Shown here: positions 1-10,780 of the stretch, in pieces
How the letters are laid out: each line of letters opens with the position of its first letter
How positions within the stretch are numbered: position 1 is the stretch's first letter
Assembly (NCBI RefSeq): GCF_963082655.1
Contig: NC_081552.1
Coordinates: 60,473,404-60,537,403 of the forward strand
Source: Stomoxys calcitrans
Lineage: Eukaryota; Arthropoda; Insecta; Diptera; Muscidae
Direction of reading: 5' to 3'
DNA length: 64,000 nt
Made by a program: the position numbers and the translations under genes
The notes under the pieces: generated by a model
What the model saw: the letters and a program-made list of their open reading frames with translations, nothing else
What the model was told of the DNA's origin: nothing
Database searches by the model: none

Positions 1-130
1 TTAGGTTCTCTTTTTATTGACAACCTGTCTCATTTAACGGATGTGAATATTCGCAAGTTGTTGGAATTTTTAAAGCCATCTGGATGGTTCAACTAGAAGG
101 CATCTTTCTTGTCCTGTTCTTGTGGTATCA
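1..130 (+). pseudogene. 3' end of a LINE (non-LTR retrotransposon) pol gene
   Basis: Frame 1 is open for 31 codons from the window edge and stops at 94-96. The end of the peptide reads LLEFLKPSGWFN. Short helical tails of this kind, ending in a Ser-Gly-Trp-Phe-like motif, are typical of the C-terminus of RNase-H-bearing LINE pol proteins (I/R1/LOA-like groups). About 35 bases of probable 3' UTR follow before a second LINE fragment begins. The gene is cut by the window edge, so only the last residues are visible. The assignment is by motif memory, not alignment. Confidence 0.5.
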
Positions 131-772
131 CAATGAATAGAAACATTCGGTTACCTGATACGACACTTGAGGTCGAGAGCGAGGCACTGCTGCCAGCGGT
201 GCAGTCTCGATTTGAAGGAACTCTGGTATTGCCACCAGGAAAAGCATTCTACACAGATGGATGAAAGCTAGAGGACAGAGAGGGCCAGGGGTCTACGTTG
301 AGAACCCAGGCACTGAGGTCTATTTCCAATTGTCTGACCACAATACGGTCCTGCAGGCGCAGATCCGGGCGACCATGGAATGCATGAGGTGGTGTGGTGT
401 TAACCGGAGGACGTCAAGTGTGAACATCTTAATATCTGAGCAATATGGGAAGATCCGGATCGCGAGAAGATAAGGTTATTACTGAAAGGAAGTAAGCTTG
501 AGGTCAGTATAGCTTTCAGTATCACAACCAGACACATAGGACTACGAGCTCACTTATGCACCATCGATACGGCAAGTGATAGCATGTGTATGATTTGAGA
601 AGAAGATGATGAGACGTTGGGGCATTTCTTATGTCATGTCCCGGCTTTCGCTGCTAACAGACACCGGTGCTTGGGTGGGTACACAATACCAGATATGAGC
701 CAACTAAGTGGCGTGGTATGAAAAACAATTAGGGATTTTGTAAGTAGCACCGAAGTCCTGACTAAGATTTAA
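131..772 (+). pseudogene. LINE pol fragment: RNase H domain and C-terminal zinc knuckle, broken
   Basis: Reading from about 133, the frame leads into KAFYTDG (241-261), the first catalytic-Asp motif of an RNase H domain. A TGA stop at 262-264 sits where Ser is usual (DGS-K). The next open frame (261-473) continues with GPGVYVENPG and VLQAQIRATMECM; the latter is the second RNase H helix, where 'VFQAE' is usual and the catalytic Glu is Gln here. Further on (about 540-700), ETLGHFLCH resembles the C-terminal CCHC knuckle, with one Cys codon changed to TGA and another changed to Val. The tail ends at TAA 770-772. This is a dead C-terminal relic of an RNase-H-bearing LINE, probably of the I/R1/LOA assemblage. 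Clade assignment needs alignment. Confidence 0.7.
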
Positions 773-795
773 CTTTTTGAGGTTTTTTAGTATTT

Positions 796-2461
796 AACTA
801 GCTGGACAGGGCCCGCTCCGCTGCGCCTTCCTTTACTTTATATGGAACAAAACTATCCTTTGAGTGCCTTTATCTGAATCCCATATTATCGTTTTTGGTC
901 TACGAATTCGATCGAGGGATTTAGGGTCATTTTAGTTTGGATGTTAAATGTATTCCACTCTTTAAAGACTTTATTTGAGCCCGATATTCCCATGGGTATT
1001 TTGGGATTTCCCAAATACTTATCATCTGAGCCCAATATTGCCATGATCGATAAATATGTATATATGATTTAGGGGTGTATTCGGGGGTGAAACACGCAGC
1101 CCTGAAATAATATAAACATCGTGCTCTACTTTCAAATGCCAATTATTTAATCCCCATATTGCCATTTGTTTAAGGAGAGTTTATGGAATGAGGCGTCGCC
1201 CAAATACTTGGCCACAAAATTGGTTATCAAATTCGATTTTTAATATCAAATACCTTTCATTTGAGTCACATATTGCCATGGTCGGAGGTGTTATGGGGAA
1301 GGGGCGGTGCCCCAAATACATGGTCCCACATTTAGATATCAGATACACGTATTTCGATGGTCAGTTAATAATTGATGTTTGCAGGGTGTTTTGAGAAAGG
1401 GGTAGAACCCCAGCAATTTGGTCCCGAAAGTGGATATCAATTTCATGCTTTACCACCCAATACATTTCAGTTGAGCCCCACATTGGCATGGTCTACAAAT
1501 ATGCCCGATTAAGGGTGTTTTGTGGAGTGTGGTGGTCCCCCAAATACTTAGTCCTGAAAATATATCGGCATTGTGCTCTACTTTCAAATATCATTTATTT
1601 GAACCCCAAATTGCCATTTGCTTCAAAATTGGATATCAAATTCGTTTTCGAATCCTAAACACCTTTCATTTAAACCCCTTATTGCAAAAGTCAGCACTAT
1701 GTCCGGTTCGGGGTATGGACCAAAAAACTACCAATATCGAGCTCCACTCTTTAAGACCCAAATTGTCATGGTGAGCAAATACGTCCCATTTGTGTGTTGT
1801 TGTGAGGGTGGGACGACAGTTGGTCCCGAATGTTGATATCAGATTCGTGGTCTACTTCCAAATACCTTTCATTTCAGCCAAATACCTTTCATTTCAGGGG
1901 ATGTTTTGGGCGGCTCTTCAGTGACTTGGCTCTGAAAATATATATCACATTCGTGTTTTTCTGTAAAATACCTCTTATTTGAACCCCATATTGCAATTGT
2001 CACCATTGTCAGCCACGGTGGTGTGGCCCCATAGACATTTTTTCCCGAATATTGATTTCAAATTCGTGCTTTACTGCCAAAGACCTTTCAGTTGAGACCC
2101 ATATTGCTATGTTCGTAAATTTGTCCTCTTTGGGGGTCATTTTAGGAGAGGGGCGCTCCCTAAACACTTGATTCCACATATGGATATCAGATTCGTATTC
2201 TGCACTCAAATACCTTTTATTTGAGCCCCATATTTCTATGGTCAGTAAAAAAGTCCTATTTGGGGAGTGTTTTGGAAAACGAAAGGACCCCCATAAACTT
2301 GGTCCCACATTTAGAAATCAGATTCGAATTCTATTCGCAAATATCTTTCATTTGAGTCCCGTATTACCGTGGTCGGTAAATATGTTTGATTTAGGGGAGT
2401 TTTGGGGGTTGGGGTGGTCCCCCTAACACTTGGTCCGACTATTGAATATCAGATACGTTTT
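796..2461 (-). mobile_element. B-family repeat element, 3'-truncated
   Basis: It starts at 796 with AACTAGCTGGACAGGGCCCG and the following CTCCGCTGCGCC, the reverse complement of the B-family terminus seen at 6597-6620, 33679-33703 and 36091-36119. The rest is irregular tandem units of roughly 130-190 bp. Each carries CATTTGAGCCCCATATTG followed by a 'CATGGTCGGTAAATATG' stretch and a G-rich GGGGTGTTTTGGGG stretch. Short open frames in this stretch are repeat translations, not genes. The other end is cut by the mini-me copy at 2462. Strand is given relative to the CTAG end. Confidence 0.65.
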
Positions 2462-3525
2462 TTTACCCTCCACCATAAGATGGGGGTATACTAATTTCGT
2501 CATTCTGTTTGTAACTACTCGAAATATTTGTCTGAGACCCCATAAAGTATATATATTCCTGATCGTCGCGACATTTTATGTCGATCTAACCATGTCCGTC
2601 CGTCCGTCTGTCCGTCCGTCCGTCCGTCCGCCCGTCTGTCTGTCGAAAGCACGCTAACTTCCGAAGGAGTAAAGCTAGCCGCTTGAAATTTTGCACAAAT
2701 ACTTCTTATTAGTGTAGGTCGGTCGGTATTGTAAATGGGCCATATCGGTCCATGTTTTGATATAGCTGCCATACAAACCGATCTTAGGTCTTGACTTCTT
2801 GAGCCTTTAGAGTGCGCAATTCTTATCCGATTGGAATGAAATTTTGCACGACGTGTTTTGCTATAATATCAAACAACTGTGCCAGGTATGGTTCAAATCG
2901 GTCCATAACCTGATATAGCTGCCATATAAACCGATCTTGGGTCTTGACTTCTTGAGCCTCTAGAGTGCGCAATTCTTATCCGATTGAAATGAAATTTTGC
3001 ACGACGTGTTTTGTTGTTATATCCAACAACTGTGCCAAGTATGGTTGAAATCTGTCCATAACCTGATATAGCTGCCATATAATCCGATCTTGGGTCTTGA
3101 ATTCTTGAGCCTCTATAGGGAGCAATTCTTATCCGATTAGAATGGAATTTCAATCATCCGATATGCCTGAAATTTTGTACGATGGATCCTCTCATGACCA
3201 TCAACAAACGTGTTTATTATGGTCTGAATCGGTCTATAGCCCGATTCAGATCCCATATAAATCGTTCTCTCTATTTTACTTCGTGAGCCCCAATGGGCGC
3301 AATTCTTATACGAATTGGCTGAAATTTTACACAGGTCTCCAACATATAATTTAATTGTGGTCCGAACCGGACCATATCTTGATATCGTTTTTTAGCAGAG
3401 CAACTCTTTTCTTATATCCTTTTTTGCCTAAGAAGAGATGCCGGGAAAAGAACTCGACAAATGCGATCCATGGTAGAGGTTATATAAGATTCGGCCCGGC
3501 CGAACTTAGCACGCTCTTACTTGTT
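2462..3525 (-). mobile_element. mini-me/DINE-1-like element, subfamily I
   Basis: Tail TACCCTCCACCATAAGATGG at the left, then a short (TA)n, the conserved core with GATCGTCGCGACATTTTATG, and a (GTCY)n tract at about 2592-2642. About four ~153-bp internal units follow, and the head ends TTAGCACGCTCTTACTTGTT. The head carries the palindrome TTCGGCCCGGCCGAA (7-bp arms around one base), like the 3' stem-loop of Helentron-type elements. The next copy abuts directly at 3526. Confidence 0.8.
2592..2645. repeat. (GTCY)n proto-microsatellite inside mini-me
   Basis: A run of GTCC/GTCT tetranucleotides after CCATGTCC. Together with the (TA)n tract on the other side of the core it is the signature of dipteran mini-me elements. 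Equivalent tracts lie at about 3656-3708, 27618-27670, 32908-32948 (reverse complement) and 56664-56708, with differing lengths between copies. Confidence 0.85.
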
Positions 3526-4526
3526 ATACCCTCCACCATAAGATGGGGGGTATACTAATTTCGTCATTCTGATTGTAACTACTCGAAATATTCGTCTGAG
3601 ACCCCATAAAGTATATATATTCTTGATCGTCGCGACATTTTATGTCGATCTAGCCATGTCCGTCAGTCCGTCTGTCCGTCCGTCCGTCCGTCCGCCCGTC
3701 TGTCTGTCGAAAGCACGCTAACTTCCGAAGGAGTAAAGCTAGCCGCTTGAAATTTTGCACAAATACATCTTATTAGTGTAGGTCGGTTGGTATTGTAAAT
3801 GGGCCATATCGGTCCATGTTTTGATATAGCTGCCATATAAACCGATCTTGGGTCTTGACTTCTTGAGCCTCTAGAGTGCGCAATTCTTCTCCGATAGGGA
3901 ATGAAATTTTGCACGACGTGTTTTGTTATGATATCCAACAACTGTTCCAAATACGGTTCAAATCGGTCCATAACCTGATATAGCTGCCATATAAACCGAT
4001 CTTTGGTCTTGACTTCTTGAGCCTCTAGAGTGCGCAATTCTTATCCGATAGGGAATGAAATTTTGCACGACGTGTTTTGTTATGATATCCAACAACTGTT
4101 CCAAATACGGTTCAAATCGGTCGATAACTTGATATAGCTGCCATATAAACTGATCTTGGGTCTTGACTTCTTGAGCCTCTAGAGTGCGCAATTCTTATCC
4201 GATTGGAATGGAATTTTGCACGACGTGTGTTGTTATGATACCCAACAACTGTGCCACGTATGGTTCAAATCGGTCTATAACCTAATATAGCTGCTATATA
4301 AACCGATCTTGGGTCTTCACTTCTTGAGTCTCTAGAGAGCGCAATTCTTATCCGATTGGAATGAAATTTTGCACGACGTGTTTTGTTATGATATCCAACA
4401 ACTTTGGCAAGTATGGTTTATATCGGTCCTAAGAAGAGATGCCGGGAAAAGAACTCGACAAATGCGATCTATGGTGGAGGGTATATAAGATTCGGCCCGT
4501 CCGAACTTAGCACGCTTTTACTTGTT
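3526..4526 (-). mobile_element. mini-me/DINE-1-like element, subfamily I (second of tandem pair)
   Basis: It begins ATACCCTCCACCATAAGATG immediately after the ACTTGTT end of the preceding copy. It has core, (GTCY)n at about 3656-3708, about four internal units of ~153 bp, and head ending CACGCTTTTACTTGTT at 4526. Head-to-tail arrays are typical of DINE-1/Helentron elements. Open frames of up to 124 codons on the minus strand are in-phase repeat translations. Confidence 0.8.
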
Positions 4527-4532
4527 ATATAT

Positions 4533-6622
4533 AACTAGCTGACTCGGGCCCGCTCCGCTGCGCCTTCTTTAACTTTATATGGAAACAAGTTTCCTTGGAA
4601 TATTTATTTTCGACAATTAAAGAGCTTTTAGTGAAATACCATGCTACGACTATAGTATATCGCTTAAATAATTGTTTAACTATATAAGTGCCTTTGTTCG
4701 AATCCCATATGATCTTTATTGGTCTACGAATCCAAGTTTGGATGTAAGGTGTTCTCCATTCTTGAAATACTTTATTTCAGCCCGATACTCTCATGATATC
4801 GGATTTAGGAGTGTGTTCGGAGGTGAGGTGGTCCCCCAGACACTTGGCCCTGAAAAAATATCAGCATCGCGCTTTTCTTTCAAATACCATTTATTTAAAC
4901 CCCATATTGCCATTGATTTTGGGGAGTTTACAGGATGAGGCGTCCCCCTAACACATGGCCGAAAATAGGTTATCAAATTCGTTAATCTTAAATACCACAT
5001 ATTGGCATGGTCGAAAAATTGTTAACCTTTGCGGTGTGTTTTGGGGAAGGGGTGATGCCCTAAATACATGGTCCTATATTTGGATATCAAATTCATATTC
5101 TACTATTTTATTTGAGCCCCATTTTGCGATGGGTGGGTTCAATTCTTGCTCTTCCTCCCAATACCTTCCATTTAAGCTCTACATTGACATGGTCGGTAAA
5201 TATGGCCGATTAAGGAGTGTTTTGGGGATTGGGGTGGTCCTCCAAACAGTAAGACCGGAAAATATATCAGCAACGTGCTCTATTCTCATATATCTATATA
5301 TAAATTATTTGAACCCCATATTGCCATTGGCCTCAAAATTTTGAGCCCCATATTTCCACAGTCGGCAAACATGATCGGATTCGTGTTCTACTCTAAAAAC
5401 CCTCTTATTTGAGCCTCATATTGCAAAAGTCAGCAAATACTTACTAATTGGTTGGTGTTGTGGGGGTGGGGTGGCCCCATAGACACTTTTCCCAAATGTT
5501 GACATCAGATTCGTGCTTTATTCCCAAAGACCTTTCATTTGAGCCCCATATGGCCTTGGTCTTAAATTTGTCCCCTTTGGGGATGTTTTTGGGGAGAGGC
5601 GGCCACCAAAACACTTGGTCCCATATTTGGATATCAGATTATAATTCTACACTCAAATACCTTTTATTTAAGCCCCATAATGCCATGGTCGGTAAATAAG
5701 TCCTGTTTGGGTAGTTTTTTGGGAAGGGGTGGATTTGATTCGCAAATACCTTTCATTTGAGTCCCATATTGCCATGGTCGGCAAATATGTGCGATTTAGG
5801 GCTGTTTTAGGGGTTGGGGTGGTCCCCCATACACTTGGACCAAAAATTGGATAAAAGATAAGCTTTCTAATCTTAAATATGTTTAATTTTAGTCTCCTTT
5901 TGTGGTGACTGGTCTATATATATGTTTAGTAGGTTTAAGGTGGGGCAACCCCCTAGGTACCCCATTCGAAATTTGGATACCAAATTTTTATTTATAGGGT
6001 ACTATATGAGAGCACACGAAATTTCGCTTAAATCGCACCACCCATCTCCGCGATCTGGGGTTTCTGAAAATTAGGGCAAGGGAGATGGGTGGCCGCCCCA
6101 CCCTTCATACCCCTCAAACTGGATAAATTTCTGGATTATGCCAAAAAGAGGCTCAAATCTGTATCTGTTTCATGGCCAAATGTTCAAGGACGCCTCACCT
6201 CATAAACTCCCCCTATACCACACATTTATACCGACTATAGCAATATGCAGCTCCAATGTGGTTTTTAGGAGTGCGACTTTGCCCCACCTTCAAAGCCACC
6301 AGCCAAATGAAATATAGACCAATACTGACAATATGGGACTCAAATCAAAATACATGAGGTCAGAGCACGAATCTGATATATGAGGATCCGCCCCCAAAAA
6401 AACCCCCATACCGCACAATTGTACCGACCATAGTAATATAAGGCTCCAATGAAAGATATTTGGGAGAAGAACACCAATAAAATATCCATATTGGCGCGAA
6501 ATATCTGAAAGACCGTACCAGTACCCCCAAACAGGACTTATTTCCTGACGTGACACTATAGGGCTTACATAAAATAAGGGAGTGAAAGAAGGGGCAGCGG
6601 AGCGGGCCCTGTCCAGCTAGTT
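4533..6622. mobile_element. Pair of B-family elements in inverted orientation, CTAG ends outward
   Basis: The left edge AACTAGCTGACTCGGGCCCG plus CTCCGCTGCGCC is answered at 6597-6622 by CAGCGGAGCGGGCCCTGTCC and AGCTAGTT. From 4533 to about 6115 the B units read forward (CATTTGAGCCCCATAT...). From about 6130 they read in reverse (ATATGGGACTCAAAT..., ATATAAGGCTCCAATG). The unit could be a single element with long inverted ends, but two convergent truncated B copies explain the switch better. No coding potential is recognised. Confidence 0.6.
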
Positions 6623-7535
6623 CTATATAAATATTAAAATTTGTCCCACACAACACACTTGGAAGTTATATATTTGAAAAAAAAATAAATTTTAATTTTT
6701 ATACCCTCCACCATAAGATGGGGGGTATACAAATTTCGTCATTCTGTTTGTAACTACTCGAAATATTCGTCTGAGACCCCATAAAGTATATATATTCTTG
6801 ATCGTCGCGATATTTTATGTCGATCTAGCCATGTCCGTCCGTCTGTCTGTCGAAAGCACGCTAACTTCCGAAGGAGTAAAGCTAGCCGCATGAAATTTTG
6901 CACAAATACTTCTTATTAGTGTAGGTCGGTTGGTATTGTAAATGGGCCATATCGGTCCATGTTTTGATATAGCTGCCATATAAACCGATCTTGGGTCTTG
7001 ACTTGTTGAGCTTCTAGAATGCGCAATTCTTATCCGATTGAAATGAATTTTTGCTCGACGTGTTTTGTTATGATATCCAACAACTGTGCCAAGTATTGTT
7101 CAAATCGGTCCATAACCTGATATAGCTGCCATATAAACCGATCTGGGGTTTTGACATCTTGAGCCTCTAGAGTGCGCAATTCTTATCCGCTTGGATTGAA
7201 ATTTTGCACGACGTGTTTTGTTGTGATATACAATAACTGAGCCAAGTATGGTTCAAATCGGTCCATAACCTGATATAGATGCCACATAAACCGATCTTGG
7301 GTCTTGACTTCTTGAGCCTCTAGAGTGCGCAATTCTTATCCGATTGGAATGAAATTTTGCTCGACGTGTTTTGTTATGATATCCAACAACTGCGCTAAGT
7401 ATTTTTCAAATCGGTTCATAAACTGATATAGCTGTCATATAAACCGATTTTGGGTCTTGATTCTTGAGCCTCTAGAGTGCGCAATTCTTATCCGCTTGGA
7501 TTGAAATTTTGCACGATGTGTTTTGTTATAATATA

Positions 7536-8833
7536 AAGAGTGATTTGTTAAGAGCTTGATAACTTTTTTTTAAAAAAAAAACGCATAAAATTTGCAAAAT
7601 CTCATCGGTTCTTTATTTGAAACGTTAGATTGGTCCATGACATTTACTTTTTGAAGATAATTTCATTTAAATGTTGACCGCGGCTGCGTCTTAGGTGGTC
7701 CATTCGGAAAGTCCAATTTTAGGCAACTTTTTCGAGCATTTCGGCCGGAATAGCCCGAATTTCTTCGGAAATGTTGTCTTCCAAAGCTGGAATAGTTGCT
7801 GGCTTATTTCTGTAGACTTTAGACTTGACGTAGCCCCACAAAAAATAGTCTAAAGGCGTCAAATCGCATGATCTTGGTGGCCAACTTACCGGTCGATTTC
7901 TTGAGATGAATTGTTCTCCGAAGTTTTCCCTCAAAATGGCCATAGAATCGCGAGCTGTGTGGCATGTAGCGCCATCTTGTTGAAACCACATGTCAACCAA
8001 GTTCAGTTCTTCCATTTTTGGCAACAAAAAGTTTGTTAGCATCGAACGATAGCGATCGCCATTCACCGTAACGTTGCGTCCAACAGCATCTTTGAAAAAA
8101 TACGGTCCAATGATTCCACCAGCGTACAAACCACACCAAACAGTGCATTTTTCGGGATGCATGGGCAGTTCTTGAACGGCTTCTGGTTGCTCTTCACTCC
8201 AAATGCGGCAATTTTGCTTATTTACGTAGCCATTCAACCAGAAATGAGCCTCATCGCTAAACAAAATTTGTCGATAAAAAAGCGGTTTTTCTGCCAACTT
8301 TTCTAGGGCCCATTCACTGAAAATTCGACGTTGTGGCAGATCGTTCGGCTTCAGTTCTTGCACGAGCTGTATTTTATACGGTTTTACACCAAGATCTTTG
8401 CGTAAAATCTTCCATGTGGTCGAATAACACAAACCCAATTGCTGCGAACGGCGACGAATCGACATTTCACGGTCTTCAGCAACACTCTCAGAAACAGACG
8501 CAATATTCTCTTCTGTACGCATTCGTGTGGTTGGTTTAATGTCCAATAAAGTAAACTGAGTGCGAAACTTGGTCACAATCGCATTAATTGTTTGCTCACT
8601 TGGTCGATTATGTAGACCATAAATCGGACGTAAAGCGCGAAACACATTTCGAACCGAACACTGATTTTGGTAATAAAATTCAATGATTTGCAAGCGTTGC
8701 TCGTTAGTAAGTCTATTCATGATGAAATGTCAAAGCATACTGAGCATCTTTCTCTTTGACACCATGTCTGAAATCCCACGTGATCTGTCAAATACTAATG
8801 CATGAAAATCCTAACCTCAAAAAAATCACCCTT
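7536..8833 (-). mobile_element. rosa-like DD41D Tc1/mariner element, nearly complete (1298 bp)
   Basis: Ends are AAGAGTGATTTGTTAAGAG (left) and the reverse complement of AAGGGTGATTTTTTTGAGG (right). They agree over about the first 18 bases with few mismatches. TA target duplications lie at 7534-7535 and 8834-8835. The transposase runs on the minus strand with its ATG at 8720, close to the right end. Insertion is in a mini-me I unit and the empty site is readable. Two related deletion derivatives occur at 31486 and 40653, so the family was active in this lineage. Confidence 0.9.
7719..8720 (-). CDS. DD41D (rosa-like) mariner transposase, cut short by one stop
   Basis: A DDE/D transposase that would bind its own terminal repeats and perform cut-and-paste at TA in the nucleus. 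The open frame has 333 codons. Residues 1-115 hold the paired helix-turn-helix DNA-binding part (PSEQTINAIVTKF near 40-52; QQLGLCYSTTWKILRKDLG near 93-111). The catalytic triad is visible as D156 in FSDEAHFW, D249 in FQQDGATCHT and D291 in LTPLDYFLWGY. Exactly 41 residues separate the last two, which defines the DD41D group. The TAA at 7719-7721 looks premature: the same frame continues for 23 codons (RMDHLRRSRG... to a stop at 7644), as transposases of this type usually do. Loss of that C-terminal tail may or may not abolish activity. The ATG at 8720 is chosen because the same start is kept in both deletion derivatives. Confidence 0.9.
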   Translation of the reverse strand: MNRLTNEQRLQIIEFYYQNQCSVRNVFRALRPIYGLHNRPSEQTINAIVTKFRTQFTLLDIKPTTRMRTEENIASVSESVAEDREMSIRRRSQQLGLCYSTTWKILRKDLGVKPYKIQLVQELKPNDLPQRRIFSEWALEKLAEKPLFYRQILFSDEAHFWLNGYVNKQNCRIWSEEQPEAVQELPMHPEKCTVWCGLYAGGIIGPYFFKDAVGRNVTVNGDRYRSMLTNFLLPKMEELNLVDMWFQQDGATCHTARDSMAILRENFGEQFISRNRPVSWPPRSCDLTPLDYFLWGYVKSKVYRNKPATIPALEDNISEEIRAIPAEMLEKVA

Positions 8834-9163
8834 TACAATATGTGTGCCAAGTATGGTTCAAATCGGTTCATAACCTGATGTAGCTGTCATATAAACAGAT
8901 CTGGGGACTTGACTTCTTGAGCCTCTAGAGTGCGCAATTCTTATCCGATTGGAATGAAATTTTGCACGACAAATGCGATCTATGGTGAAGGGTATGTAAG
9001 ATTCGGCCCGGCCGAATTTAGCACGCTTGTTTTGAATCGCATGTAGCCAAAATTGAGAAAAAGTATCATGGCTTATGTATACGTTTTATTGAAATTAAAC
9101 GATAAAAATATAAATTTTCGTTAGTAATCCCATACGTCATGATCAGGAAAATGTGTATTAAAA

Positions 9164-9950
9164 TCAAGTAAAAGTGTGCTAAGTTTGGCCGGGCCGAATC
9201 TTGGGAACCCACTACCATGTATTCTGCTAAGCTATGGGAGCTATATCTGATAATAGACCGATTTGGACCATACTTGGCACAGTTTTTGAGAGTCATAACG
9301 GAACACTATATGCAAAATTTCAGATATCGGACGAAAATTTACGCTTCCAGTGGCTCAAAAATCAGATCGGTAGATCGGTTTATATGGGAGCTATATCAGG
9401 TTCTTGACCGATTTAGACGGTACTTGGCGCAGTTGTTGAGGGTCAAATCGGAACACTATGTGCAAAATTTCAACCAAACCGGGCAACAATTGCGACATCT
9501 AGGGGCTCAAGAAGTCAGATCGGTTTATATATAGGCTATATCAGGTTCTTGACCGATTTAGACAGTACTTGGCGCAGTTGTTGTGGGTCATATCGGAACA
9601 GTATTTGCAAAATTTAAACCAAATCGGACAACAATTGCGACATCCAGGGGCTCAAGAAGTCAAATCGGGAAATCGGTTTATATGGGAGCTTTATACAAAT
9701 CTGAACCGATATGGTCCATTGCAATCCCCAACGACCTACATCAATACTTAGTATCTGTGCAATATTTTAAGCGGTTTATGCGTTCGACAGCTATCGTGAT
9801 TTCGATAGACGGACGACCATGGCTAGCTCGACTCAGGATGTCGAGATGATCAAGAATATATATACTTTACGGGGTTCTAGATCAATATTTCGAGGTGTTA
9901 CAAACGGAATGACTAAGTTAGTATACCCCCTTAGTGGTGGGGGTATAATA
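9164..9950 (+). mobile_element. mini-me-like element, subfamily III
   Basis: Head TCAAGTAAAAGTGTGCTAAG with palindrome TTTGGCCGGGCCGAA, then CACTACCATGTATTCTGCTA. About four internal units follow (GGGAGCTATATCAGGTTCTTGACCG type), and the tail GTGGTGGGGGTATAATAAAA follows a core and a shortened GACGGACG tract. The 9217-9849 open frames are unit translations. Confidence 0.75.
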
Positions 9951-9980
9951 AAAACATTAATATCATTTTGTGCGTGAGGT

Positions 9981-10780
9981 TTTTATACCCACCACCATAG
10001 GATGAGGGTGTTCTAATCTAGTCATTCCGTTTGTAACACCTCGAAATATTGATCTAGAACCCCGTAAAGTATATATATTCTCGACCATCTCGATATCCTG
10101 AGTCGAGCTAGCTATGTCCGTCCGTCCGTCTATCAAAATCACGATATCGTTCAAAACTGTAAAGCTAGCCACTTGAAATTTTGTACAAATACTTAATATT
10201 CACCAATATGAACGTCAGAGATTGCAAATGGGTCATATCAGTTCAGATTTAGATATAGCTCCCATATATTTAGATATAGCTCCCAATTTGACTTCTTGAG
10301 CCCCTGGAAGTCTCAATTCTCACACGATTTGGCAAAAATTTGCACATGGTGTTCTATAATGACCCTAACAACTGTGCGAAGTACAGTCTTAATCGGTCAG
10401 GATCCTGATATAGCTCCCATATGAACCGTTCCAAGATTTGATATTTTGAGACCCTGGAATCCGCAATTGCTGTCCGATTTGAAATTTGCACATAGTGTTC
10501 TGTTATAATTTCTAATAACCCTGCTTTGTACCGTCTTAATCGAACAAGAACCTGATATAGCCCCCTTATAAACCATTGTCCCGATCGGACTTCCAGAGTC
10601 CCTGGAGGCTTCAATTTTCATCCGATTTGGTTGAAATTTTGCACATAATGTTCCGTAATGACTCTCAAACTGTGTCAAGTATGGTCCAAATCGGTCCATA
10701 ACAAGATATATCTTCCATAGTTTAGCAGAATCCATGTTGGTGGGTTCCCAAGCCGGGCGGGCCGACACATTTGACTTGTT
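9981..10780 (-). mobile_element. mini-me-like element, subfamily III (inverted partner of the previous copy)
   Basis: Tail TTTTATACCCACCACCATAG, (TA)n, core with TCGACCATCTCGATATCC, (GTCC)n at about 10116-10130, three to four units, and a decayed head GGGTTCCCAAGCCGGGCGGG ending TTGACTTGTT. It lies tail-to-tail with the copy at 9164-9950, separated by only 30 bases, so the two form an imperfect inverted repeat of about 800 bp per arm. Confidence 0.75.

Larger units (their letters stand above)
6700..9031 (-). mobile_element. mini-me subfamily I, interrupted by a DD41D mariner
   Basis: Tail at 6701 (ATACCCTCCACCATAAGATG), core, a short (GTCY)n at about 6835-6850, and several ~153-bp units. The unit at 7505-7535 is split by the mariner and resumes at 8834 with CAATATGTGTGCCAAGTATG. 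The head is slightly decayed (GCCGAATTTAGCACGCTTGT) and ends near 9031. Joining the flanks across one TA restores a normal unit, so the mariner arrived after the array formed. Confidence 0.8.

Noticed and set aside
3663..4191. Overlapping 124- and 77-codon minus-strand frames
   Set aside because: Both are translations of successive mini-me units; their peptides repeat each other (MRTLEAQEVKT...).
2462..4526. CRISPR-like array
   Set aside because: Units are adjacent and ~153 bp long with no regular short repeat/spacer pattern; this is eukaryotic mini-me structure.
796..6622. One single 5.8-kb transposon with GGGCCCGCTCC inverted ends
   Set aside because: A second copy of the left-type terminus at 4533 and the mini-me pair at 2462-4526 show that separate B elements are involved.
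8333..8539. Plus-strand 68-codon frame
   Set aside because: Antisense shadow of the DD41D transposase.
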